Part shown: positions 25,448 through 33,738 of the stretch, one piece after another | Numbering within the stretch: the first letter of the stretch is position 1 | Layout: each line of letters starts with the position of its first letter | Assembly: GCA_040218875.1 (NCBI GenBank) | Contig: JAVJQP010000108.1 | Reading direction: 5' to 3' (one strand) | DNA: 64,000 nt | DNA from: Coleofasciculus sp937127375 | GTDB lineage: Bacteria > Cyanobacteriota > Cyanobacteriia > Cyanobacteriales > Coleofasciculaceae | Translations under genes and position numbers: made by a program | The notes under the pieces: model-generated | The model's database searches: none | What the model saw: only the letters and a program-made list of their open reading frames with translations | Told to the model about the DNA's origin: nothing

Positions 25448-25765
25448 ACTTATTGTCTCGTTTAACTCAGCTAGCCCGGTCATGCTACAACTGAACTCTA
25501 ATGGATAAATAGACTAGAACTGAACTTAATGCTACTTTGACTTGTAGTCGGGATCAATTCTACCCAGGGCTGAAATGTGGCAGCTAAAATGCTGAAAACG
25601 TTATTGTAAAAGTGATTCAAGGATTCGTATACTGCCAGATGTAACCGGAGACGTTTTGGGGGAGTTGGTCTAAAATGAGTGAATTAGCAGGTTCGCTTTT
25701 GCTCGGCTGAGGCTTTGCAGTCGGTGTGAAACAGTCCCTGATTCGGCTTCTTGGGGGTTAATTGG

Positions 25766-25960
25766 ATGAAAGTATTAGTTTTGCTTCTAGTGTTAGGGAT
25801 TTATGGCTACGGCGCTTGGAAGTTCTGGAGGGGGTTCAATCGGACAAACTTCTCTCGTAGCTTGCCTAACCGGATTTATTTGTCTCTGTTGTGGCCCGCT
25901 TTAATTGTGGCAAATAAGTCTTATCGGAAAAACTTTACCAGAGCGCTGAAAGGTCGGTAG
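25766..25960 (+). CDS. Small single-span membrane protein upstream of cobK
   Basis: This 64-residue protein (MKVLVLLLVLGIYGYGAWKF...) has one N-terminal membrane helix and a basic tail. I chose the ATG at 25766, which follows a GGGGG stretch. It ends 3 nt before the cobK start, so the two are probably translated from one message. It has the look of a conserved cyanobacterial hypothetical protein with unknown function. Confidence 0.7.
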   Translation: MKVLVLLLVLGIYGYGAWKFWRGFNRTNFSRSLPNRIYLSLLWPALIVANKSYRKNFTRALKGR

Positions 25961-25963
25961 GTT

Positions 25964-26899
25964 TTGCCAGAGAGTCAAAGTCTGTGGCTGATTGGTGGGA
26001 CAAGTGAGAGTGTACAGTTAGCAGAGGCGATCGCGTCTCTGAATTTACCTTGTCTGGTTACGGTGACAACAGCCGCCGCCGAGTCCCTTTATCCTCAAAC
26101 ACCCAGCTTACAGATACAAGTGGGGCGCTTGAATGGGAAGCAGATTGAGCAGCTTTGTCAACAGCAGCATATCAGAGCCATACTTGATGCATCTCATCCC
26201 TATGCGGTAGAAATTTCCCGACTTGCGATCGCGACTGCACAACGTTACCAGATTCCCTACCTGCGTTTTGAACGTCCTGTCGTTCAAGGAGATGGGGGAG
26301 ATCAGGGCGGGTTTAGTCACATCAGGGTGACAATAAATGATAATAGTGAAACCCGCCCCTACACATCGGTCAGGGCGGGTTTTGAACAAAGGTTATCATC
26401 AACAGCGAAACCCAATTCCCTAAACCCGCCCCTACAGACGAATAATGAACCATCTGTGATTAGCTTAGACAGTTTTGAAACCTTGGTGGCGGGTGACTAT
26501 TTAAATCAACAACGGGTACTGTTAACCGTTGGTTATAAAGTTTTATCCTTATTTCAAGACTGGCAAGCGCGATCGACTCTATTTGCCCGGATTCTTCCCG
26601 CCGTTACGTCTCTAGAGGCGGCTATCGCAGCAGGATTTAGTCGCGATCGCATTATTGCGCTACGCCCCCCTGTACCCTTTGAATTGGAAATGGCACTCTG
26701 GCGTCACTGGGATATTTCACGGGTGGTGACAAAGGCGTCTGGGGTAGCCGGGGGAGAGGCGACGAAGCGACAAGTGGCGGCGCAGTTGGGAATTCCATTA
26801 ATTGTCATTGAGCGTCCGGTGGTAATGTATCCACAGCAAACCAGTGATGTCGCCGTAGCGTTGAAGTTTTGCCAGAGATATTTAGGGATTGCTGAATAA
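25964..26899 (+). CDS. cobK: Precorrin-6A/cobalt-precorrin-6A reductase with in-frame repeat insertion
   Basis: This 311-residue protein has the CobK/CbiJ features: the N-terminal loop LIGGTSESVQLAEAI, DASHPYAVEISRLA (about 75-88), the mid-region RVLLTVGYKVLSLF, and a C-terminal TKASGVAGGEATK. It reduces precorrin-6A in cobalamin synthesis. The start is TTG at 25964; no ATG is available nearby. Residues about 108-164, between FERP and LDSFETLVAGDYL, derive from two tandem palindromic elements read in frame (QGGFSHIRVTINDNSETRPY and RAGFEQRLSS...PPLQTN). Typical CobK proteins lack this stretch. Domains on both sides look complete. Confidence 0.88.
   Translation: MPESQSLWLIGGTSESVQLAEAIASLNLPCLVTVTTAAAESLYPQTPSLQIQVGRLNGKQIEQLCQQQHIRAILDASHPYAVEISRLAIATAQRYQIPYLRFERPVVQGDGGDQGGFSHIRVTINDNSETRPYTSVRAGFEQRLSSTAKPNSLNPPLQTNNEPSVISLDSFETLVAGDYLNQQRVLLTVGYKVLSLFQDWQARSTLFARILPAVTSLEAAIAAGFSRDRIIALRPPVPFELEMALWRHWDISRVVTKASGVAGGEATKRQVAAQLGIPLIVIERPVVMYPQQTSDVAVALKFCQRYLGIAE
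26305..26359. repeat. G/C-arm palindromic element, copy 7 (inside cobK, in frame)
   Basis: The arms GGGCGGGTTT and AAACCCGCCCC enclose a centre with AGTCACATCAGGGTGACA. It encodes GGFSHIRVTINDNSETRPY. Confidence 0.9.
26373..26432. repeat. G/C-arm palindromic element, copy 8 (inside cobK, tandem, in frame)
   Basis: The arms GGGCGGGTTTT and AAACCCGCCCC, 13 bp after copy 7, are read in a different codon phase of the arm (RAGFE...LNPPLQ). Its centre resembles that of copy 3 in hppD (both contain GTTTTG, TTAYCATC and GCGA). Confidence 0.88.
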
Positions 26900-26940
26900 G
26901 TATTGTGTGCAGCAATCCCTATTTATGAATGACTGAATCC

Positions 26941-27441
26941 TTATGTTGCCTTAATCCAATTGTTCAGCCGCGTAAAAATGGATTGAGTCAACTGATTCAA
27001 CTGTTGCTGGCGATACCACTTTTGAAACGCTTTTTCATAAGCGTCTCCTTGAAGTTGATAAGTATTCCACGTCTTCAAACCCAGTCCTGCTCCCCAAAAC
27101 AAGAGAATATACAATGCCCAGGAAAGCTGACCCGCACTGAGCAGATTAATTACAACCAAAAAGCCATTAACGATAATATATTTGCCCAAACGCTGCTTTA
27201 ATTGGCTGCGCCGATACTGTTCAAACTCCCGGCGCTTGTGCTGCTGTTGTTGCTGAAGCCGCCATTCCTGTTCCGCTAGTTGGAGGTTCGCTGGCGAGAT
27301 TCCCAATTCAGCGGCAATTTCTACAAGCTGCGTCCGGGAAAACTCACCGCCATTGGCTTGACGGACGATCGCGAGATTCAGGATTTGCTGGAGTTCTTCT
27401 TGGTGATAAAACTGGATAGTAGTGGATTCAGAAACAGACAT
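26941..27441 (-). CDS. 2TM-domain protein
   Basis: This 166-residue protein has an N-terminal helical region (EELQQILNLAIVRQANGGEF, a SHOCT-like or DNA-binding-like helix pair). A Gln-rich coiled-coil stretch (QQQQQHKRREFEQYRRSQ) and two membrane helices (about 88-122) follow, with the 2TM pattern NGFLVVINLLSAGQLSWALY. The 2TM domain is found in many bacterial signalling proteins. Function here is unknown. It is convergent with cobK. Confidence 0.72.
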   Translation of the reverse strand: MSVSESTTIQFYHQEELQQILNLAIVRQANGGEFSRTQLVEIAAELGISPANLQLAEQEWRLQQQQQHKRREFEQYRRSQLKQRLGKYIIVNGFLVVINLLSAGQLSWALYILLFWGAGLGLKTWNTYQLQGDAYEKAFQKWYRQQQLNQLTQSIFTRLNNWIKAT

Positions 27442-27706
27442 GACCTAAATTAAGAGGATGAGTGGGCTGATGATGAAAACAAAAAATAGTGGCACATTGA
27501 GGTTGTCCTTCCTCTATTATTATCAACCACACCTAGACAGACGGTACAGACTAGCTGATGTTCACAACCGAACCCCTGGGATCGGATTTTACGAAAAATA
27601 ATGGTGGAACGGAAGTTTTACATTTCGTTACGATAGATTCAGACCCCAAGGAGGACACTATAAAAACAAAAACGTTTTCTTTGAGAGTAGATTTGAGGTA
27701 ATTCGT

Positions 27707-28828
27707 ATGAACGGTAGTATTCGTGTTGGTAATTTATTGGGGATTCCCTTTTATGTAAACCCCTCCTGGTTTTTAGTTCTCGCTTTGGTCACGTTTGAGT
27801 TTGGGGGATATCTCGGCGGATTTGCTGGATTGACAGGTCTCTTACCCTGGATGTTGGGATTCGTGGGGGCGCTGTTGCTATTTGCCTCGGTTTTAGCCCA
27901 TGAATTGGGACATAGTTTAGTCGCCATTCGCCAGGGCATTGAGGTGAAATCGATTACCCTGTTTCTCTTTGGGGGTCTAGCCAGCTTGGAGAAGGAATCT
28001 CAAACGCCAGCCGAAGCATTCTGGGTCGCGATCGCGGGTCCTTTAGTTAGCTTAGCCCTTTTTGCCCTATTTACCGGTATCGGCGTGAGCAGCGGCGTCT
28101 CTGGTCCCTTGGCAGCCATTCTCAGTTTACTGGCTTCGATCAATTTAGTTTTAGCCCTATTTAACCTGATTCCTGGCTTACCTTTAGATGGTGGGAATAT
28201 CCTCAAGTCCGTGGTTTGGAAAATCACCGGGAATCCCTATCGAGGTGTTGTTTTTGCCAGCCGGGTTGGTCAGGTTGTAGGATGGATGGGAATCAGCATC
28301 GGTATCCTTTCTGTCTTGGGACTGAGTAACTTTGGTAGTATCTGGACGCTATTAATTGGGGTATTCCTGCTACAAAATGCGGGTATGTCGGCGCAATCAG
28401 CCACCCTGCAAGAAAAACTCCAGGATCTCAAAGCCGAAGATGCGGTAATTCCAGAGAGTCCAATTATCTCGGCGGATCTGTCGCTGCGGGACTTTGCCAA
28501 CAACTACATTATCGGCAAAAAAGAATGGCGCAAGTTCTTGGTGACTGATGAACAAGGACAATTGATCGGTGCGATCGCGGTTGATGATCTCAAAACTATC
28601 CCCACCTCGAACTGGACAACGACTCCAGTCAGCGAACTGATCAAGCCTGTGGAGTTGGATGCGATCGTCAAATCTGATCAGTCTCTGTTAGAAGTGATTA
28701 CGCTGCTGGAACAAGGCAAATTTACTCAATTGCCTGTGGTTCGCGAAAATGGAGTCCTGATTGGGCTGCTGGAAAAGGCATCAATTGTGAGTCTCCTAGA
28801 GAAACGAACTCAAACCAATCCCGCTTAA
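27707..28828 (+). CDS. M50 family site-2-type metalloprotease with CBS domains
   Basis: This 373-residue protein has six or so membrane helices, the zinc-binding HELGH (residues 65-69) and the distal NLIPGLPLDGG (third metal ligand Asp). Two C-terminal CBS domains follow (about 245-365, VTDEQGQLIGAIAVDDLK and VVRENGVLIGLLEKASIV). Such intramembrane proteases cleave membrane-bound regulators; CBS domains suggest control by adenine nucleotides. GAGG precedes the ATG. All catalytic residues are present. The natural substrate is unknown. Confidence 0.93.
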   Translation: MNGSIRVGNLLGIPFYVNPSWFLVLALVTFEFGGYLGGFAGLTGLLPWMLGFVGALLLFASVLAHELGHSLVAIRQGIEVKSITLFLFGGLASLEKESQTPAEAFWVAIAGPLVSLALFALFTGIGVSSGVSGPLAAILSLLASINLVLALFNLIPGLPLDGGNILKSVVWKITGNPYRGVVFASRVGQVVGWMGISIGILSVLGLSNFGSIWTLLIGVFLLQNAGMSAQSATLQEKLQDLKAEDAVIPESPIISADLSLRDFANNYIIGKKEWRKFLVTDEQGQLIGAIAVDDLKTIPTSNWTTTPVSELIKPVELDAIVKSDQSLLEVITLLEQGKFTQLPVVRENGVLIGLLEKASIVSLLEKRTQTNPA

Positions 28829-28945
28829 ACCTATTGGCGTCACTGAAATTAAAGACTTAAGCCTAATCCCTCGAATAAAGTTCGGGGGATTTATAATAGA
28901 TGGGCATCCTGTAAAAGATGTATTAGGAGGTTAAATAGTGATTCA

Positions 28946-29989
28946 GTGAAGACAACGCTTAAGCAATTAATCTTTTGGTTACGAAAACTTTCGGTTCATT
29001 TCGTCGCTTATTTTTGGAAGTTACCCACTTGGTCAGTTGTTGTCGGGGCAACTGTTCTGGTCATCGGCGTGATCCTGATCACGGATGAGAACTCTCAACT
29101 CTCTAAAATTCTGAATAATGTTGAAGCTATCAGTATTTTTGCAGCGGTTGTTTTATTTTTAAAAGAAACGCCGAATCGAAAAAAACAATTCTATTACCAA
29201 GCTTGGCGCACAATAGACGCTGCCCATGGACGACAAACTAGCTATGCCCGGGTTCACGCCTTGCAAGATTTGAATGAAGATGGTGTGAGTTTGAGAGGAC
29301 TCAATATTCCGGGAACAAATTTACAAGGTATCAACTTACCGAAAGCATTTCTCTATGAAGCTAACTTACAAGAAGCTAATTTAATTACCGCTGATCTGAG
29401 TAACAGTCACCTGGATAAAGCGAAACTGAATAAAGCGAAACTGAATGCCGCGAAACTCTCTGGTGCTTGCTTGATTGCCACAGATCTGAGTCATGCGGAT
29501 CTGAGTGAAGTTAACCTGAAAGGTGCTGATCTGATTGATGCTAACCTGAGCCATGCTAATCTTATTGGTGCTAATTTAAAGGGGGCGGACTTGAGTCGGG
29601 CGGATTTAAGTCATGCTAACTTGAGTAGAACGGATCTGAGTCAAGCCGATTTGATGGATACTATCCTAAGTGACGCTGATCTGAGTGGGGCTAATCTGAG
29701 TTATGCTGACTTCAATAATGCGGATTTAAGTGATGCGGATTTGAGTGGGGCTAATCTGAGAAATACTGATTTTACCGATGCTAATTTAAGTGGTGCTAAC
29801 TTAAGCGGGGCGGATTTGAGAGGGGCAGATTTGAGTGATGCTAATCTGAGTGATGTTAATCTGAGTGGGGCTAATCTGAGTCAAGTTGATATCAGCCATG
29901 CTTATCTTGATGGCGTTAATCTCCAGCCCACTAAATTTAAAAAAAACGAAAATATTTTGTATCATCGAGAGGCTAAAAGAAGGATTTAA
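28946..29989 (+). CDS. Pentapeptide-repeat protein with N-terminal membrane anchor
   Basis: This 347-residue, GTG-started protein has two short hydrophobic segments (about 29-46 and 58-72), a basic linker, then about 40 pentapeptide repeats of the A(D/N)LSx type (residues about 110-330). They form a right-handed quadrilateral beta-helix. These repeats are very common in cyanobacteria and no general function is established. The DNA is itself internally repetitive (GGGGCTAATCTGAG units), so copy-number drift is likely. Confidence 0.88.
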   Translation: MKTTLKQLIFWLRKLSVHFVAYFWKLPTWSVVVGATVLVIGVILITDENSQLSKILNNVEAISIFAAVVLFLKETPNRKKQFYYQAWRTIDAAHGRQTSYARVHALQDLNEDGVSLRGLNIPGTNLQGINLPKAFLYEANLQEANLITADLSNSHLDKAKLNKAKLNAAKLSGACLIATDLSHADLSEVNLKGADLIDANLSHANLIGANLKGADLSRADLSHANLSRTDLSQADLMDTILSDADLSGANLSYADFNNADLSDADLSGANLRNTDFTDANLSGANLSGADLRGADLSDANLSDVNLSGANLSQVDISHAYLDGVNLQPTKFKKNENILYHREAKRRI

Positions 29990-30009
29990 ACAGGGTGCAT
30001 TTAAAGGAA

Positions 30010-30042
30010 ATTTTAGGGGCGCAAGCCTTGCGCCCCTAAAAT
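30010..30042. terminator. Bidirectional terminator palindrome
   Basis: A near-perfect 33-nt palindrome, ATTTTAGGGGCGCAAG and its complement around one C. It has an A-run on one side and a T-run on the other, so it works in both directions. It lies between the convergent pentapeptide and FHA genes. Confidence 0.85.
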
Positions 30043-30106
30043 CGTAATATCTATTCCACTATTTTAGCTGGGTGCTGGGTAAAGGGCAGTGTAGGAGTTT
30101 ATTTAG

Positions 30107-30130
30107 TCATCATAAACTCGACCTTGATCA
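30107..30130 (-). repeat. Left-over start of a third FHA gene copy
   Basis: Immediately after FHA copy B, the minus strand has AAGGTCGAGTTTATGATGACT, followed by an early stop (ATG ATG ACT AAA TAA). This matches the junction upstream of copy B (AAGGTCGAGATTATGATGACT). It is what remains of the next repeat unit in the tandem array. Confidence 0.75.
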
Positions 30131-33100
30131 CTACTTTGATTCAGGACTTTCACAGCCTGTGGTATTTTGCCAATTCATCTGGGGTGTAACTGTGGGCGAT
30201 TCCGCCACCAAAATTATCTGCCCATCTGCCAATTTCACCCACCCTTGTGCTTCAATAATTTGCCGAGGTTGATTTGAATTGGACGTGACAGTTTCTGGTT
30301 GCGTTTGGGTTGGAGTCTCTTCATCCAAAGTTACCCAATTACTGACCATTACGTCACTTTCCAGAACATCCAGAGGACTCGGAGGAATACCACCACGACC
30401 TGTAAAAATAAAGCTACTAGCTAACGCTGCACCCCCCGCGTTACAGGAACGATCAATCAGTCTCGTCGGGTCAACTAATCCTGTGGGTAATTGCAATAAG
30501 CCGCGATTGGGATCAACATCAGGTTGATTGATAACAACTTCACCATCTGTGCCAAACTCAGAGCTAGCGTTGATGTCGCTGAGTGGAGTGAGGGGATCAC
30601 GGACTTGTAGTCCAAAGATGCGTTGAGCGGTAATATCAATTCGACCGCCAGAACCCTCTTGAGCATTCGCAATAATGTCACTATTTTCCACCGGAATGGC
30701 AATTACAAAATCGGCATTGATATCCAGATTACCGCCACTGCCATTGTTGAGTGCTTGAGCATTAATTAAACTGCGGTTACGCATCAGAATATTATCCTGA
30801 ACCTGTAGCGCAATATTAGCTCCCACACCGGATGTTGTTCCCGCTTCAATCCTCCCTTGGTCGAGAAAGATAGATTGAGCTTCTATGTCTAAGTTTCCCG
30901 GATTCCCTGACCCAAAACCACTGACAGATACTGCAGCACCATCTTGAACGATTAAATCCTGGGTGATCACTCTTAAACCTCCAGCCGCACCTTCTCCTTG
31001 AGACTGTGTAAATAAACCACTGGGATTCCCATCCTGGGAACGTCCGGTTAATCTAACGGTATCAGTCGCCTGAATTGTCAACGTTCCTGCATTTCCTTGG
31101 TCAAATGTACCTGCGCTTATCTGTCCCCCATTCTGCACAGTCAATTGTCCAGTTTCCAGAAATAAGTCTCCACCCATTCCCTGACCTCCTTCTCGCACAT
31201 TGGTATTGATGCGACCGCGTCCATTAATATCCACTGAATCCCATGCATGAATCGTTAAATTTCCAGCATCTCCCATACCCGACGTAGTGGTTGTAATTGC
31301 GGCATTATTACCCACAAATAATTGTCGAGTGGTAATGATCAAATCGCCAGCAGGCTTAAACCCTAATGTCCCGGCAAAAATGCCACTGCCTTCTATCCCA
31401 CCTATCACATCCACAGACTCTGAAGCATTTATTCTTAACGTTCCGCCGCGCCCTTGACCAAAAGTACCTATTGAGATAAATCCGCTATCTTGTAGCATTA
31501 AACGTCCAGTGTCAATTGTTAAATTCCCCCCATTTCCAGTTGCGGTTTCATTAACTTGAGCTGATAGTATACTTTCTTGACTGACCTGGATTAAATCCGT
31601 AGCATTAATGGTCAAATCTCCGGCATGTCCGACTCCAGATGTAGATGTGAGAATTCCTGAATTGTCTTCCACGATTAACCGTCCCGTATCAATCGTTAAC
31701 GCCCCCCCATTTCCTGTCGCCATTTCATTGACACGAGTGGACAATACACTATTTTTATTTAGGTGTACGAATTCAGCATCTTGGATCGTCAAATTTCCAG
31801 CATTTCCCTCACTCAAATTAGAGGTAAAAGCTCCTCCGTTTTGGAAGGTTAATTGTTTAGCTGTAATCGTGATATCACCTCCAGGTTGAGTTCCCAGATT
31901 ACTCGCCTCCAGACTACTATCGATTACTTCTATGAAATCAGTCGCTGTTATCTGAATTGTTCCAGCCTTTCCTTGTCCCCCAGCAACACCCACCTGTTCC
32001 CGGAAAAGTAGGGTTTGTACTTGAGAACCATCGGTTAGCGAGAGCGATCGCGCATTCAGTTCAATGAGTCCACCATTCCCTGTAACACCCGTGGGGACGC
32101 TGCTGAGAATTCCTGATGCTTCGGACAGGGAAATCGCATCATTCGCCTGTACCGATATATTGCCGGGATTGCCGACACCAAATGCATTATTGCCAATAAT
32201 TTGAGCGCCATTCGTCATTAACAGTGAATCGGTTTGGATGTTAATATCACCACTATTCACACCAAACACAAGGGCTGATGTATCGATGACAGCGCCATTA
32301 CTCAGCGCGATCGTTCCGCCAGCATTTAGATCGACACCTGCACCATCTGTGAAAATACCCGATCCGAAACTTGTGATAGAGATATCATTTCCCGCCACTA
32401 GCTCAACAAAACCTGCTGTTGTGGTAATTGATTGATTTAAAAGAATATTATTTCCGGCTTCTAACCGGATACCTACGTCGGGGGTTAAATTGAAAATACT
32501 AGCATTGACGATGATATCATTTGTGGCTTGTAAACTAATATTGGCAGTAGCAAAATTGAGAGCAAAGGCTGATAGTTTTGTGTCCCCATCTCCTCCGATA
32601 TCCGGGTCATCGAAGGCATCAACTTGGTTTAAATCAATGGTTTCGCCAAAACCAGCTACAACTTCGATATTAGTAGGATCAAGCAACAGTGTTCCCACGA
32701 CGCCATTGGGCGCGATCGCATCCACTTGTCCGTTAAAGTCTAAATACTGTTGACCCGAAACCTCCACAAAGCCACCATGACCAGACATTTCACCCCCACG
32801 GGCGCTAATTGTGCCATAAAAACGAGTGACTTCATCCGACCAAACGAATACGTTACCGCCATCACTATTGCCAATCCCATTAGCATTGATAACAGTATCA
32901 GGACTGACAAAGGTTCGAGTCGCATGAGTAACCGATGGAATGTATAGGTTATTCGCTTCCTCGGCTACGCCAATCAATACCGTACCGCCTCCCATATCGC
33001 TGGAGACATCAATTTGAGTATTATCGAACAATCCGACGCGATCGCCTAATACCTGTACTGTTCCTCCAGGTGCTGTCAGTATCCCGGTATTGGTGACAGT

Positions 33101-33718
33101 ATTGCCATATAAACTCAGGGTTTCACCGACACCCACTTCTAACGTCCCAGCATTGGCAATCTTTCCGTTTGAATTCGACCCATACTGCAATCCTGGTGTT
33201 AGATTAATCGTTAATAACGGCGGTGCTTCAGGATTCGTGGCGCTAAACTCCACCCCATTCTCAAACACCACAGAATTCGCCGTAGACGCCACAAACGAAC
33301 CCGCGATATCTAACCGCGCATTTTCTCCAAAAATAATCCCATTGGGATTCAACAAAAATAAACTGGCGCCCCCCTTGACTCCCAAGGTTCCCAAAATATC
33401 GGAGACATCACTCCCCGTCACCCGACTAAAAATTGTTTCAATCCCCACCGGATTGGCGAAATAAACCCGCAATCCCTCGCCAACATTAAACTCTGAGAAA
33501 CTGTGAAACAACGCTGCGTTCCTTGTCGCCCCGCCTTCGATTAAATCCGCCGGAAGTCCCTGGATATCCACATTTGGCGTAACCACGGAATTTTCAGTTC
33601 CCAGGGTAGTATCCGGTGTAATCTGAGCGACAGCAGCCGTATCCCAGAACGCAAAAACGCCGCCAATTCCAACAATTCCAGCCCATGTCCACCACCAACG
33701 TTTCCAGGTTTGAGTCAT
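30131..33718 (-). CDS. Giant filamentous-haemagglutinin-type exoprotein, copy B (TpsA-like)
   Basis: This 1195-residue secreted protein has a signal peptide region (WWWTWAGIVGIGGVFAFW...VAQ) and an N-terminal TPS haemagglutination domain (VTPNVDIQGLPADLIEGG and LFLLNPNGIIFGENARLDI). A long beta-helix of GNGGNLTIDTGRL-like repeats follows. The conserved end carries SCNAGGAALASSFIFTGRGG and QGWVKLADGQIILVAESP. Such proteins are exported by TpsB/FhaC-type pores and act in adhesion, contact or biofilm functions. No TpsB gene is in the window. I set the start at the ATG matching MTQTWKRWWW (33718). It is the downstream member of a tandem pair, about 20 nt after copy A. Confidence 0.88.
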   Translation of the reverse strand: MTQTWKRWWWTWAGIVGIGGVFAFWDTAAVAQITPDTTLGTENSVVTPNVDIQGLPADLIEGGATRNAALFHSFSEFNVGEGLRVYFANPVGIETIFSRVTGSDVSDILGTLGVKGGASLFLLNPNGIIFGENARLDIAGSFVASTANSVVFENGVEFSATNPEAPPLLTINLTPGLQYGSNSNGKIANAGTLEVGVGETLSLYGNTVTNTGILTAPGGTVQVLGDRVGLFDNTQIDVSSDMGGGTVLIGVAEEANNLYIPSVTHATRTFVSPDTVINANGIGNSDGGNVFVWSDEVTRFYGTISARGGEMSGHGGFVEVSGQQYLDFNGQVDAIAPNGVVGTLLLDPTNIEVVAGFGETIDLNQVDAFDDPDIGGDGDTKLSAFALNFATANISLQATNDIIVNASIFNLTPDVGIRLEAGNNILLNQSITTTAGFVELVAGNDISITSFGSGIFTDGAGVDLNAGGTIALSNGAVIDTSALVFGVNSGDINIQTDSLLMTNGAQIIGNNAFGVGNPGNISVQANDAISLSEASGILSSVPTGVTGNGGLIELNARSLSLTDGSQVQTLLFREQVGVAGGQGKAGTIQITATDFIEVIDSSLEASNLGTQPGGDITITAKQLTFQNGGAFTSNLSEGNAGNLTIQDAEFVHLNKNSVLSTRVNEMATGNGGALTIDTGRLIVEDNSGILTSTSGVGHAGDLTINATDLIQVSQESILSAQVNETATGNGGNLTIDTGRLMLQDSGFISIGTFGQGRGGTLRINASESVDVIGGIEGSGIFAGTLGFKPAGDLIITTRQLFVGNNAAITTTTSGMGDAGNLTIHAWDSVDINGRGRINTNVREGGQGMGGDLFLETGQLTVQNGGQISAGTFDQGNAGTLTIQATDTVRLTGRSQDGNPSGLFTQSQGEGAAGGLRVITQDLIVQDGAAVSVSGFGSGNPGNLDIEAQSIFLDQGRIEAGTTSGVGANIALQVQDNILMRNRSLINAQALNNGSGGNLDINADFVIAIPVENSDIIANAQEGSGGRIDITAQRIFGLQVRDPLTPLSDINASSEFGTDGEVVINQPDVDPNRGLLQLPTGLVDPTRLIDRSCNAGGAALASSFIFTGRGGIPPSPLDVLESDVMVSNWVTLDEETPTQTQPETVTSNSNQPRQIIEAQGWVKLADGQIILVAESPTVTPQMNWQNTTGCESPESK

Positions 33719-33738
33719 CATAATCTCGACCTTGAGCA

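Noticed and set aside
25600..25766. Possible cobalamin riboswitch upstream of cobK
   Set aside because: A GGTGTGAAAC-like stretch exists, but the B12-box core and the expected helices are not visible.
32490..32753. Long plus-strand ORFs opposite the FHA genes (several between 30.2 and 37.6 kb)
   Set aside because: They are shadows of the repetitive beta-helix coding sequence on the other strand, with low-complexity Ser/Pro/Thr composition.
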